Assembly: GCF_022869165.1 (NCBI RefSeq)
Contig: NZ_CP094929.1
Span: 3,410,001 to 3,474,000 of the forward strand
Length of the DNA: 64,000 nucleotides
Source of the DNA: Sphaerochaeta associata
GTDB lineage: Bacteria; Spirochaetota; Spirochaetia; Sphaerochaetales; Sphaerochaetaceae
Reading direction: 5' to 3'
The position numbers were made by a program, and so were the translations under genes. The notes below the pieces were generated by a model. That model searched no databases. It worked only from the letters and a program-made list of their open reading frames with translations, and had not been told where the DNA came from. Positions 15,870-23,941 of the stretch are shown here, in pieces. Position 1 is the stretch's first letter. Every line of letters begins with the position of its first letter.

Positions 15870-16829
15870 TGTCCGTGCCAGTGAATCGATGATCGCCCAG
15901 TCCTTGGCGGTAATGACAAGCTCTTGCGCCTTGCTGTTCTCTTCGATTTGGCTTGGCTTTCTTGCTCCGCACAAGACGTTCATCGTACTGGTTGCCTGCC
16001 TGGTCCATGCAATAACCAGATTTCCCACACTTGTATTGTACTTTTGTGCGAGGGTTTCAAGCGAGGTAAGTAAAGCCAGCACTTTGGTCCTGTTCTCCAA
16101 CTTGTACCAGACCACCGAGGCTTTTGCCGTCCCTACAACACTTTGGGAGAGAGCCTGCTTGCCGGTCAGGACACCACGCTCGAGCGGGCTGTAGGCCTGG
16201 AAGGTGATTTGGTTCTCTGCACAGTAGCCAGCAATGTCCGCCTTGGCTCGGGTAAGCAGGCTGAAACGCTCCTGCACCAATGAAGGAGTTCCGTACTTCT
16301 GATAGGCTTTCAACTCATCGAGGCTTACGTTGCAGGCTCCATAGCTGCGAATTTTCCCCTGTTGCCTGAGCAATTCGAACGTCTCGATTGTCTCTTCGAT
16401 CGGGGTATGGAATGGAGGAATAGACTGCCAATGGGTGAGAAGCAGATCGATGTAATCGGTCTTCAATCTTCCAAGACTCTCCTCAACCTGCTTAAGAATG
16501 CTATGCTTGCTGAGGTTGCGCCGGATGATGACTCCATCACGGCTTTTGTGTACCGACCCTTCATCGTCCGATCCCCAGACCAAGCCACACTTTGTGGCCA
16601 GTACCGCTTGATTTCGCTTGCCTTGCAAGGCAGTCCCAAGCAGCTGCTCACTCAAGCCATTGCCGTAGGCAGGGGCTGTGTCGATGAAGTTGATGCCAAG
16701 CTCGAGAGCTTGGTGCACGGTTTGAATCGCCAACGAAGGGTCACTATCCCCCCAGCTGTCCCCTCCTCCCATGGCCCAGGTTCCCAAGGCGATGGGAGAG
16801 ATATCGATGTCGGTGGTACCGAGTTTCAT
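15861..16829 (-). CDS. Aldo/keto reductase
   Basis: About 322 residues of the AKR family: LGTWAMGGG near the start, FIDTAPAYGNGLSEQLLG with catalytic Asp and Tyr, LATKCGL (Lys), LLLTHWQ (His in place) and IVIAWTRQ near the NADPH pocket. It should reduce a carbonyl of a sugar-derived intermediate. I start at 16829, where ATG overlaps the stop of the upstream isomerase gene and GGAG lies nine bases before; an ATG at 16844 in frame lacks a spaced ribosome site. Last gene of the unit that begins with the PdxA-like gene. Confidence 0.87.
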   Translation of the reverse strand: MKLGTTDIDISPIALGTWAMGGGDSWGDSDPSLAIQTVHQALELGINFIDTAPAYGNGLSEQLLGTALQGKRNQAVLATKCGLVWGSDDEGSVHKSRDGVIIRRNLSKHSILKQVEESLGRLKTDYIDLLLTHWQSIPPFHTPIEETIETFELLRQQGKIRSYGACNVSLDELKAYQKYGTPSLVQERFSLLTRAKADIAGYCAENQITFQAYSPLERGVLTGKQALSQSVVGTAKASVVWYKLENRTKVLALLTSLETLAQKYNTSVGNLVIAWTRQATSTMNVLCGARKPSQIEENSKAQELVITAKDWAIIDSLARTLL

Positions 16830-17740
16830 AGTACGCATCTCCATGCAGACAACAGAGTCCGTTTGGCATTTGCAACCACCAAGTCGGCATCCTCCCCAGC
16901 TTGGGGTTTCACCTCAAAAGAGAGAATATTGGAGCTGCCTTCAGCAAGATAGCCGATGTCCTTCATCTTCTGCAGGAATGATGCAAGATACTCGGTGTCG
17001 TTCTCGCTGCCGGGGTAGCCGAAACGCGGGTGCAAGTCGCCATAGCTTGGATTTGCGGGGTCGCTGATCAAGGTGTTTCCTACATGTACGTGGCGGATAT
17101 AGGGAATTATCGGGTCGACAGCCTCATCGACGGTCTCCCCTATCATCGGGATGTGGGAGCAGTCGATCATGATGCCGAAATTGTCGTACTCACTGCATAC
17201 CGCCTGGGCATACTCCTTGACCAAGGAGGCAGGACCAAGCAGTGATTTCTTATCGATGGTGTGGTCGAATACCTCCAGAACCACCGGCATGGAGCCTTTG
17301 CTTTTTGCATACGCGCAAATCTCTTTTGTGCTGGCGATTAAAGCGTTTAGGTATGCCTGCTCTTTTCCCGGTTCATATGAGCGGGAGAGGAATTGGAATT
17401 CCGAGCAACCCAATTCATAGGCCTCATCAATGCCTTCCTTCAACGCCGAAACAGCTAGTGCCCGTTCACTCTCATCGAGGCTGTTGATATTCAATTTCCG
17501 GGAAAAGAGCAGTGAATGGCCGCTGAAGGTGGAAGTGCAGTGAGCGGTTTCCACCATGGTCGGAACTGCCTGCTTCAAGGAGGCAAACGGCAGGGAGCCG
17601 AGTTCCACGACATTGAAGAAAGGGTCGGTCAGGATTGTTTTCAGGCAACAGCGGTACTCCTCTTCGCTTTTGATACAGGATGGGTAGGCCATGGAGAGGA
17701 CAATGCCGAGGTTGCAGTAATTGTGGATGCTCTCTTTCAT
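16826..17740 (-). CDS. TIM-barrel sugar isomerase/epimerase-like protein
   Basis: 304 residues with the xylose-isomerase-like metal residues in order: VVLEVFDHTID (Glu), GIMIDCSHIPMIGE (Asp, His), IRHVHVGNTLISDP (His) and LSFEVKP (Glu). Only weakly like the isomerase at 9852-10670, so it is not a recent duplicate. The substrate is unknown. The start follows the racemase-like gene by one base, with GAGG nine bases upstream. Second isomerase of the island. Confidence 0.78.
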   Translation of the reverse strand: MKESIHNYCNLGIVLSMAYPSCIKSEEEYRCCLKTILTDPFFNVVELGSLPFASLKQAVPTMVETAHCTSTFSGHSLLFSRKLNINSLDESERALAVSALKEGIDEAYELGCSEFQFLSRSYEPGKEQAYLNALIASTKEICAYAKSKGSMPVVLEVFDHTIDKKSLLGPASLVKEYAQAVCSEYDNFGIMIDCSHIPMIGETVDEAVDPIIPYIRHVHVGNTLISDPANPSYGDLHPRFGYPGSENDTEYLASFLQKMKDIGYLAEGSSNILSFEVKPQAGEDADLVVANAKRTLLSAWRCVL

Positions 17741-17741
17741 A

Positions 17742-18401
17742 TCACATAGCCTCGAGCATGTGCTTCACTTTCTCGCAGCAGAGAATCGGGGAAGCCAGAA
17801 CAGGGACTCCGGCAATTTTCTGCGCTTTTTCTTGCAGATGTCCCATGGATGCCTGGGCAAGGACAATACAATCGAATCCCTTCACTTCCCTGATCATCTC
17901 AAGGACAAGGCGGTCATGCGTGGTCATGTCACCGGCGCGCATTGCGGTATACGCAGGTTCGTGGTCCTGGGCATCCACCTCGATTTCAACACCGGCGAGT
18001 GCTGCTTCCTGCTCGAGCTTGGCGATGGTCGGCTTGAGGGTGCTCATGGCGGTTGCCACTACCTTGATTTTTTTCCCGATGCGTACCGCCTGTTCGGTCA
18101 TGGCATCATCGATGGCGACAATAGGTACATTGATGAACGGACGGATAAGCTGCACGGCAGGGGTGAGTGTTGAACAGGTAACAATAATCAAATCGGCCTT
18201 GGTAAGTTCACAAGACTTCAGGTCGTTGAAAAGACGATTGCGGTTCTCAACAGAAAAGCATCCAATCTCTGCCGGGTCCGAAGCCAAGAACTCATCCAAC
18301 AGGTTATGGATCTTCAACGGCTGCCCCACCACCTGCTCAAGCAGCTGGGGAAAACTTGCGAGTACCGGCCGTACCGTATGAACAATTGCTACACGTTTCA
18401 T
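17742..18401 (-). CDS. Asp/Glu/hydantoin racemase superfamily protein with one catalytic Cys
   Basis: 219 residues of the Asp/Glu racemase fold. The first catalytic loop is intact (VTCSTLTP), but the second position, normally GC-type, reads LAQASMGHL, with no Cys. Loss of one Cys rules out ordinary two-base racemisation; relatives with a single Cys act as decarboxylases or isomerases of malonate- or maleate-like acids. That makes a diacid intermediate plausible but unproven. GAGG lies 7 bases before the start. Between the TctC receptor and the isomerase, likely co-transcribed past the hairpin at 18427-18459. Confidence 0.75.
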   Translation of the reverse strand: MKRVAIVHTVRPVLASFPQLLEQVVGQPLKIHNLLDEFLASDPAEIGCFSVENRNRLFNDLKSCELTKADLIIVTCSTLTPAVQLIRPFINVPIVAIDDAMTEQAVRIGKKIKVVATAMSTLKPTIAKLEQEAALAGVEIEVDAQDHEPAYTAMRAGDMTTHDRLVLEMIREVKGFDCIVLAQASMGHLQEKAQKIAGVPVLASPILCCEKVKHMLEAM

Positions 18402-18426
18402 ATTCTCACCTCATTGATTAAGTAAA

Positions 18427-18459
18427 AGGGATGAGTGTGATTATACCCCTCATCCCTTA
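18427..18459 (-). terminator. Partial terminator between tctC and the racemase-like gene
   Basis: On the minus strand AAGGGATGAG and CTCATCCCTT form a 10-bp stem with a 13-nt loop, followed by TTACTT after the stem. The weak U-tract suggests partial termination, giving more transporter than enzyme message. Confidence 0.55.
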
Positions 18460-18496
18460 TATTCAAAACATCTGATGCCCTTGCATCTGATTTTCC

Positions 18497-19486
18497 TTAT
18501 TTCCCGATGGAAGCAAGGTAATCCTTCTGGAACTGCATGCCATAGGTTCTGAAGGTCTCAGAATCCATGTAATCGGGAACCAGCTTCTGCTTCTCGATGT
18601 AGCCCTTGTTCCAATTCTCGGTCTCGGATACTTTCTTGAAGACGTCGGTCCAATAGGCTACAGCTTCAGCACTCATGGACTTGGGCGCTACGATGGATCT
18701 CCAGTTGGGAACCTCGACGTTCTTGTAGCCGAACTCACTGAGGGTGGGTGCAGAATTCAGGTTGCCGGGGAAACGACTGGTGGAAAGAGCCAAGATCGGT
18801 TTAATCTTGCCAGCTTCGACATACTGGGAAGCAGCAGCAGGCTTGGAGATCAAGAGGTCGAAGTGACCACCCAGGATTGCAGTGATGGCACCACTGGTTG
18901 CGTCGTGTGCGATGTAGGAGAACTGGTCCTCGGTTACACCGATTTCCTTGATCAAGGCAGCATGGCAACCGATGTCGTCACCCTTGGAACCACCAAGCAC
19001 AATTCTCTCGCCTCTCTTGAGGGCGGCCAAGACTTCCTCAAAGCTCTTGTACTTGGAGTACTCGCCGATGAAAAGCAGGTGCTTGTCAACAGCCATGTGA
19101 GCGATGGGTTGGAAGTTCTCAAAGCGGTTGGCAGTGTTCTTCACCATCGGCATGAGATCGCCGCTGTTGAAGGTAAGCAGAGTGTGGTCAGCCTGTACAC
19201 CTGCCTTGATCTGGGAGACCAAGAGGCGTCCTACTTCACCAGCTCCGTCGGTCTTGTACTGGACAACAACGTTCTGGCCGTTGAGCAGGTTCTCTGCAAC
19301 TGCGATATCCATGATGGTGCGGGTGAAAATATCGGAACCACCACCGGGGGAGCTGGTAACATACCATTCAATGTTCTTGGTAGGAACGAAGGCCTTTGCA
19401 GCACCAGTAGCTTCAGCCTGACCGGCAGCGAATACGGACATGCTTACGAGTAGCAGAATGCCAAGCAGAATAGCAAGTTTTTTCAT
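18497..19486 (-). CDS. tctC: TTT transporter receptor, TctC/Bug family
   Basis: 329 residues; signal peptide ending SVFAAGQAEA, then the Bug fold with IEWYVTSSPGGGSDIFTRTI (substrate carboxylate loop), VVVQYKTDGAGEVG and GGSKGDDIG. It delivers a tricarboxylate-like or other organic acid to the TctAB channel. AGGAG is 8 bases before the start. It is the third transporter gene, after TctB and TctA, with the palindrome at 19512-19527 between it and tctA. Confidence 0.87.
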   Translation of the reverse strand: MKKLAILLGILLLVSMSVFAAGQAEATGAAKAFVPTKNIEWYVTSSPGGGSDIFTRTIMDIAVAENLLNGQNVVVQYKTDGAGEVGRLLVSQIKAGVQADHTLLTFNSGDLMPMVKNTANRFENFQPIAHMAVDKHLLFIGEYSKYKSFEEVLAALKRGERIVLGGSKGDDIGCHAALIKEIGVTEDQFSYIAHDATSGAITAILGGHFDLLISKPAAASQYVEAGKIKPILALSTSRFPGNLNSAPTLSEFGYKNVEVPNWRSIVAPKSMSAEAVAYWTDVFKKVSETENWNKGYIEKQKLVPDYMDSETFRTYGMQFQKDYLASIGK

Positions 19487-19511
19487 AGTCTTTTCTCCTA
19501 TTTGTTTCTTT

Positions 19512-19527
19512 CAGGACACCTGTCCTG
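19512..19527. other. Perfect 7-bp-arm hairpin between tctA and tctC
   Basis: CAGGACA-CC-TGTCCTG can fold in the message between the membrane and receptor genes. There is no U-tract. It may protect a processed tctC message, since receptors are needed in excess; this is inference. Confidence 0.4.
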
Positions 19528-19558
19528 GAATTCACATCTCATTTCCAACCAAGTTGGA

Positions 19559-21070
19559 TTACTTCTTTTTTAAAATGCCCGCTTTTCTCAATACAAACTT
19601 CACAACAGGGGTCAATACTATGGCAAAGAGAACGAGCAGCAGGAAGGCCGAAATCGGTTTGTCGAAGAAGATGCCAAGCTTTCCGTTGCTGATGATGAAA
19701 GCCTTTCTCATATTCGATTCAAGCAGCGGTGCAAGTACGAATGCCAGGAGCATCGGAGCAACACTGTAGCCATTACGGTCGAGAATGTAGCCGAATACGC
19801 CTGAGAGGAACATGATGATCACCCCGTACATGGAGTTTGAGGTGCTGTATCCGCCGACGACGCAGACAACAGTGATGATCGGAATCAACATACGTACCGG
19901 AACAGTCAGGATCTTGATCAGGAAAGGGATGATTCCCACTGCAATAATCAGGGTCAGGATGTTCGCAAGGAACAGGCTGGCGATCAAGCCCCAGGCGAAG
20001 TCAGGATTGGTGGAGAAGAGCAGCGGCCCAGGATTGAGGCCCCACATCATCAGGCCGCCGAGCAGGACGGCACCGGTACCGGAGCCCGGGATACCCAAGG
20101 CAAGCAGAGGAGCAAAGGCACCAGCTGCAGCAGCATTGTTGGCAGATTCACATGCAGCAATACCCTCGATTGCACCGCTTCCGAGCGGCTCTTCACTCTT
20201 GAAAGCCTTCTGCATTGCATAGCCAAGGAATGCACCGGTGGTTGCTCCTGCGCCGGGTAAAACACCGACAAATGTTCCCATGAAACCACTTCTGATAGCA
20301 GGAGGCAACAGTCTCTTCAGATCGTGAAAGGTCAGCAACGATCCTTTGATGGTCAACTTCTGGTTTACCTTGCCATCAATTGTCTTGTTCCTTTCTTCCA
20401 TCAGTTTGAGCACTTGGCTGAAACCAACAGCACCAATGACAAAGGGAGTGAACGGGATGCCTCCAAGCAGATACATGTTTCCAAAGTCATAGCGCGGACT
20501 GCCGGTAAGAGTGTCCATACCCATTGTTGCCAGAAGTATGCCGACCATTGTCAGCACAACACCTTTTGTCGGATTCTCGCCGACCAACCAGCCGATGGAT
20601 GTCATCGCAACCAATAGAAGCGATGTCATTTCCGCTGGACCGAACTTCAAGCCTACGTTTGCAAGCAGGGGGCCCATGAAGGTAAGAATCAGAATTCCGA
20701 TGGTACCACCAGTAAATGAGGATATGTTTGCAGTAAACAAGGCTTGACCAGGACGGTTTCGCTTGGTAGCCATCGGATATCCATCCAAGGCAGTCATAAC
20801 TGCCGGGGAGTCACCGGGGATATTGAGCAGAATGGCACTGAAGGCACCGCCGTACATATTGGAGTAATACAGGGCTCCAAGCATGATGATTGCGGTTGTG
20901 GGATTGAACTTATAAGTAAGGGGCAAAAGCAAGGCAACGCCTGCAAGAGATCCGATACCTGGCATGGCTCCTACAATCAACCCAAGTATTGCTCCTAATA
21001 AGGTTGCAAGGATGTTTTCCATGGTAAAAAGGACTGAAAAGCCCATGAACAGCATTTGTAAATTTTCCAT
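19559..21070 (-). CDS. tctA: TTT transporter large membrane subunit, TctA family
   Basis: 503 residues and about twelve membrane segments. It has the family signature near the N-terminus (LGLIVGAMPGIGSLAGVALLLPLTY), GALYYSNMYGGAFSAILLNIPGDSPAVMTALDGYPMA, and the internal repeat PGAGATTGAFLGYAMQK and NNAAAAGAFAPLLALGIPGSGTGAVLLGGLM. It forms the Na+-coupled import channel with TctB. AAGAGG precedes the start. Confidence 0.92.
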   Translation of the reverse strand: MENLQMLFMGFSVLFTMENILATLLGAILGLIVGAMPGIGSLAGVALLLPLTYKFNPTTAIIMLGALYYSNMYGGAFSAILLNIPGDSPAVMTALDGYPMATKRNRPGQALFTANISSFTGGTIGILILTFMGPLLANVGLKFGPAEMTSLLLVAMTSIGWLVGENPTKGVVLTMVGILLATMGMDTLTGSPRYDFGNMYLLGGIPFTPFVIGAVGFSQVLKLMEERNKTIDGKVNQKLTIKGSLLTFHDLKRLLPPAIRSGFMGTFVGVLPGAGATTGAFLGYAMQKAFKSEEPLGSGAIEGIAACESANNAAAAGAFAPLLALGIPGSGTGAVLLGGLMMWGLNPGPLLFSTNPDFAWGLIASLFLANILTLIIAVGIIPFLIKILTVPVRMLIPIITVVCVVGGYSTSNSMYGVIIMFLSGVFGYILDRNGYSVAPMLLAFVLAPLLESNMRKAFIISNGKLGIFFDKPISAFLLLVLFAIVLTPVVKFVLRKAGILKKK

Positions 21071-21079
21071 ATCCGCCTC

Positions 21080-21556
21080 TTAGTACGCAATCAGGTTGTA
21101 GATGAAGCCCTTGGGGAAAGGGACCCCAAGCCACATCACAAACGCACCGATGACGATTGCCATAATGACGGCAAATCCAATCAGGGTGGCCTTCCAGCTG
21201 AATTTTTCAAACCAGCGCAGCCACAGCAACACAAAGATTGCCAAGCTTGGCAGCATCCCGATTACCAGCGTTGAGAGCATGATGGCTATCACGCCGAGGG
21301 CGGGATACCAGTTTGCGATTGGAAATCCAGGGCCCTCCTCTTTCAGCGAGCCAATAAAGGCAAGAATACTCAGACCCAGCAGCATAAACCCGATGATGGT
21401 GGGGAAAAAGCCAGGGAGAGGGCCTCTCACCTCATGCATGAATCCATACTTGGTAATTCCGAAATAGATGAAAACAATAGCAATAATTGCAGTCACCACC
21501 GGAATCACCATCTTGCTTGTAATCTTCTTGGTCAGCATATGTACGATACTCCTCAT
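21080..21556 (-). CDS. tctB: TTT transporter small membrane subunit, TctB family
   Basis: 158 residues, four predicted membrane helices, with the TctB-like GPLPGFFPTIIGFMLLGLSI segment. The first ATG overlaps the PdxA stop (ATGA); an alternative Met six residues in (21538) has GAGGAG ten bases before it and may be the real start. Pairs with TctA encoded ten bases downstream. Confidence 0.85.
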   Translation of the reverse strand: MRSIVHMLTKKITSKMVIPVVTAIIAIVFIYFGITKYGFMHEVRGPLPGFFPTIIGFMLLGLSILAFIGSLKEEGPGFPIANWYPALGVIAIMLSTLVIGMLPSLAIFVLLWLRWFEKFSWKATLIGFAVIMAIVIGAFVMWLGVPFPKGFIYNLIAY

Positions 21557-22560
21557 GCCTGCTTCTGCAGGTGAATTGCCATGCGGGAAGCCATCTTGAC
21601 TGCATTCTCAAATGCACTGGTCTTCACGATGCCCTTCCCTGCTATATCATAGGCCGTACCATGGGCACAGGTCACTATCGGAGCCGGAAGTCCTCCTGCT
21701 ATGGTGATACCTTCATCAAAACCACGAAGCTTCAAGGCGATCTGCCCTTGGTCGTGATACATCGTCACCACTCCGTCGAACTCTCCGCGGAAAGCCTTGA
21801 TGAAGGTAATGTCACTCGGATAAGGACCGGAAGCATCAATACCCATCTCTTTGGCCTTGGCTATTGCGGGTTCAATGACATCAATCTCCTCACGACCGCA
21901 CAAGCCGTGTTCACCGGCATGGGGGTTGAGGGCTGCAAGGGCAAGGCGGGGCTTTGCGATACCGCTGTTCTTCAGAGAGGCATTTGCCAGTCTTACTGCA
22001 CGGAGGATTCTATCAACGGTAAGGTTCTTGCTCACTTCAGCTATAGGGATGTGGCTGGTGGTCCTGGTGGTCCAAAGGTCACCGAGTACGTTGATCTCTC
22101 CAAAGGGTTCGGTGTGATTGAAGAGCTGAGCAAGATAGTGATGCTCGCTTTCCAGCTCACATCCAGCTTCCTTCATGCCTGCCTTGTTGAAAGGCCCGAA
22201 ACAGAAGCCTTCGATTTTTTTTGCCTTGTACAGGTCAACACCCAGTTTCAATCCATCGAGGTTGGCTTTGCCAGCTTCAATAGTCAGTTTTCCGAAAGGC
22301 ACGTTGACAGGGTCCTGATCCTTTCGATCGAGAACGGCCAAGTCTGCATTCCAGTCGATTTGATCGATATCGGTAACTATCTGCAAGGGTACGGAGGAGC
22401 CTACGATGCCGAAGGCACGCTGGAGAATGCGTACGTCTCCAATGATGACAGGTCTGCAATAGGCGGCAAAGAAATTCTGTACTGCAAGCTTTGCAATGAT
22501 TTCAGGTCCTACTCCAGCACCGTCGCCGATTAACATACCCAACACAGGTTTATTGTTCAT
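21553..22560 (-). CDS. PdxA-family dehydrogenase (PdxA2-like, probably catabolic)
   Basis: About 335 residues of the 4-hydroxythreonine-4-phosphate dehydrogenase family: GDGAGVGPEII, LESEHHYLAQLF (metal His region), LNPHAGEHGLCGREE and VVTMYHDQGQIALK, each with a metal-ligand His. Family members oxidise a hydroxy group next to a carboxylate, and the product decarboxylates. It heads a transport and catabolism operon and not a vitamin B6 operon, so a PdxA2-type catabolic role (threonate- or erythronate-like phosphate) is likely. The DUF1537 kinase that normally supplies such substrates is absent here. Start at 22560 with GGGAG seven bases before. Confidence 0.83.
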   Translation of the reverse strand: MNNKPVLGMLIGDGAGVGPEIIAKLAVQNFFAAYCRPVIIGDVRILQRAFGIVGSSVPLQIVTDIDQIDWNADLAVLDRKDQDPVNVPFGKLTIEAGKANLDGLKLGVDLYKAKKIEGFCFGPFNKAGMKEAGCELESEHHYLAQLFNHTEPFGEINVLGDLWTTRTTSHIPIAEVSKNLTVDRILRAVRLANASLKNSGIAKPRLALAALNPHAGEHGLCGREEIDVIEPAIAKAKEMGIDASGPYPSDITFIKAFRGEFDGVVTMYHDQGQIALKLRGFDEGITIAGGLPAPIVTCAHGTAYDIAGKGIVKTSAFENAVKMASRMAIHLQKQA

Positions 22561-22621
22561 GAAAAACTCCCTTTCTATACTACAGAGGCACAAACAGAGT
22601 GAGCCCGTTGCTATTGATATA

Positions 22622-22635
22622 GCAACTTGCGTGCC
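22622..22635 (-). promoter_or_regulatory. Sigma-54 (-24/-12) promoter of the PdxA/TctBAC unit
   Basis: On the minus strand TTGGCACGCAAGTTGCT has GG (22635-22634) and GC (22623-22622) separated by exactly ten bases, matching the RpoN consensus closely. Transcription is expected near 22610. An inverted repeat GTTGCTAT-TGAT-ATAGCAAC (22607-22626) overlaps the -12 element and start site. Confidence 0.8.
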
Positions 22636-22646
22636 AACTTTATTCT

Positions 22647-22686
22647 ATTGTATACAATTTTGATTTTCTTACGTTTTTGTATACAA
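22647..22686. promoter_or_regulatory. Two GntR operators upstream of the PdxA sigma-54 promoter
   Basis: ATTGTATACAAT (22647-22658) and TTGTATACAA (22677-22686) are perfect palindromes with centres 29 bp apart, about 11 bp upstream of the -24 element and between it and the activator block at 22771. The same pair with the same spacing lies at 26597-26637. Confidence 0.75.
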
Positions 22687-22770
22687 GTATCTCGTGATTG
22701 AAGAACTAAATACGTGACTGTAGGTATGGATTTTACACAGAACTGAATGGGTGCTCAGTGGATGTTGCAA

Positions 22771-22835
22771 TGTTTCATAAATATGTTTCATGTTCCATTT
22801 GAAACGATTTTGAAACATATACAGAGCAGTGTACA
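22771..22835. repeat. Enhancer-like block of TGTTTCA/TGAAACA repeats (copy A)
   Basis: TGTTTCA at 22771 and 22784, TGAAAC at 22800 and TGAAACA at 22811 make an interleaved inverted arrangement. The block continues to AGCAGTGTACA and matches 26718-26782 at 58 of 65 positions by hand alignment. It lies about 135 bp upstream of the sigma-54 promoter, a normal enhancer distance, and probably binds the Fis-type helix-turn-helix of the activator at 26791-28668. Confidence 0.7.
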
Positions 22836-22882
22836 TCCAGAAGATGTAAAAACGCCTAACAAATATTCAATTGATGCAAAAG

Positions 22883-22911
22883 AAAAATCGCTGAGCAGAA
22901 CGCTCAGCGAT
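22883..22911 (-). terminator. Strong terminator after the DctP gene
   Basis: On the minus strand ATCGCTGAGC and GCTCAGCGAT form a perfect 10-bp stem with a 5-nt loop followed by TTTTTCTTTT. It ends the cyclase/TRAP unit and insulates the enhancer of the PdxA unit. Confidence 0.88.
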
Positions 22912-22925
22912 ACAAACATGTTCAC

Positions 22926-23906
22926 TTACTTATTCAGAAGCTTCAACATCTCGTCACCATACTGAGTGCTGAAAAGTGATTGCGAACCGGACATCAAACT
23001 CTTAAATGCCTGCCTATCAGGATTCTCATTCACTGTCACTCCAGCAGCTTTGATATTCTTCAGATAATTTGCATTCTCTGTATCGTTGACCGAGTATACG
23101 ACGGCCTGAGCATCCTTGGCAGCCCTCTTGATGATTTCCTGCTGTTCAGCAGTCAATCGAGCCCAAGTCTGTCCGCCTGCACTGAACAACATCGGGGTGT
23201 AGACATGTGCCGTAAGTGACATGAACTTCTGGACTTCGTGGAATCTCTGATTATAGATTTCACTGAGGGGATTCTCCTGACCATCAACGACACCCTGCTG
23301 CAACGCAGAGTAGAGTTCTGACACATCCATCGGTACCGGAATGGCGCCCGCACTCTCCCATGCTTTTACCTGGAAGGTAGCCGGCAGGGTCCTGACCTTC
23401 AAACCCTTCAAATCTGCAGGAGAATTAACAGCTTTTTTGGAGTTGGTAAGATTGCGGAACCCAATCTCCCAGAACGTCAGGGGCTGAATACCCTTCTTTG
23501 CAAGTTTCTCACTGATTGCCTGGCCTGCAGGACCTGCGACCGCAGCTCGTGCTTCAGCAACCGAGTCGAACATATAAGGAAGTTCAAAAACCTGAATTTC
23601 AGGAACGAGGCTGGAGTAGTAGGCGTCACCACAGACACCAAAGTCGATTGTTCCCTGTTGCATCCCACTTACCATGGATGAGGGGGAGCCAAGAGTGGTA
23701 TCATAAAACACCTTGATCTCAATCGTTCCATTCGAGTACTCGGCTACCTTCTCAGCAAACTTTGCCATGCCCTGTCCACCGGGACTAGAAGCAGACATAC
23801 CCCCTGTGGAGGCACTGAACTCAAGCTTTTTGCCTTCCTGTTGCCCACCACCAAACACCATTGCCATACCAACTACGAGAACCACCACCAATGCAATTTT
23901 TCTCAT
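22926..23906 (-). CDS. dctP: TRAP transporter receptor, DctP family
   Basis: About 326 residues with a signal peptide (MRKIALVVVLVVGMAMVFGGGQQEG) and DctP features: STGGMSASSPGGQGMAKFAEKV, FYDTTLGSPSSMVSGMQQG, FELPYMFDSVAEARA, LKGLKVRTLPATFQVKAWESAGAIPVPM (carboxylate-binding Arg) and VDGQENPLSEI. It feeds the separate DctQ and DctM proteins encoded upstream. Start at 23906 has GGAG seven bases before. Not close to the receptor at 8370, so the ligand probably differs. Confidence 0.9.
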   Translation of the reverse strand: MRKIALVVVLVVGMAMVFGGGQQEGKKLEFSASTGGMSASSPGGQGMAKFAEKVAEYSNGTIEIKVFYDTTLGSPSSMVSGMQQGTIDFGVCGDAYYSSLVPEIQVFELPYMFDSVAEARAAVAGPAGQAISEKLAKKGIQPLTFWEIGFRNLTNSKKAVNSPADLKGLKVRTLPATFQVKAWESAGAIPVPMDVSELYSALQQGVVDGQENPLSEIYNQRFHEVQKFMSLTAHVYTPMLFSAGGQTWARLTAEQQEIIKRAAKDAQAVVYSVNDTENANYLKNIKAAGVTVNENPDRQAFKSLMSGSQSLFSTQYGDEMLKLLNK

Positions 23907-23941
23907 TTCATGACTCCTTTCTATTTTCTCCCTACACATTT

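Noticed and set aside
21553-22560. PdxA as a vitamin B6 biosynthesis enzyme
   Set aside because: It heads a sigma-54-controlled transport and catabolism unit, no other pdx gene is near, and its substrate loop (SEHHYLAQ) differs from the usual GHTEFLA-like form.
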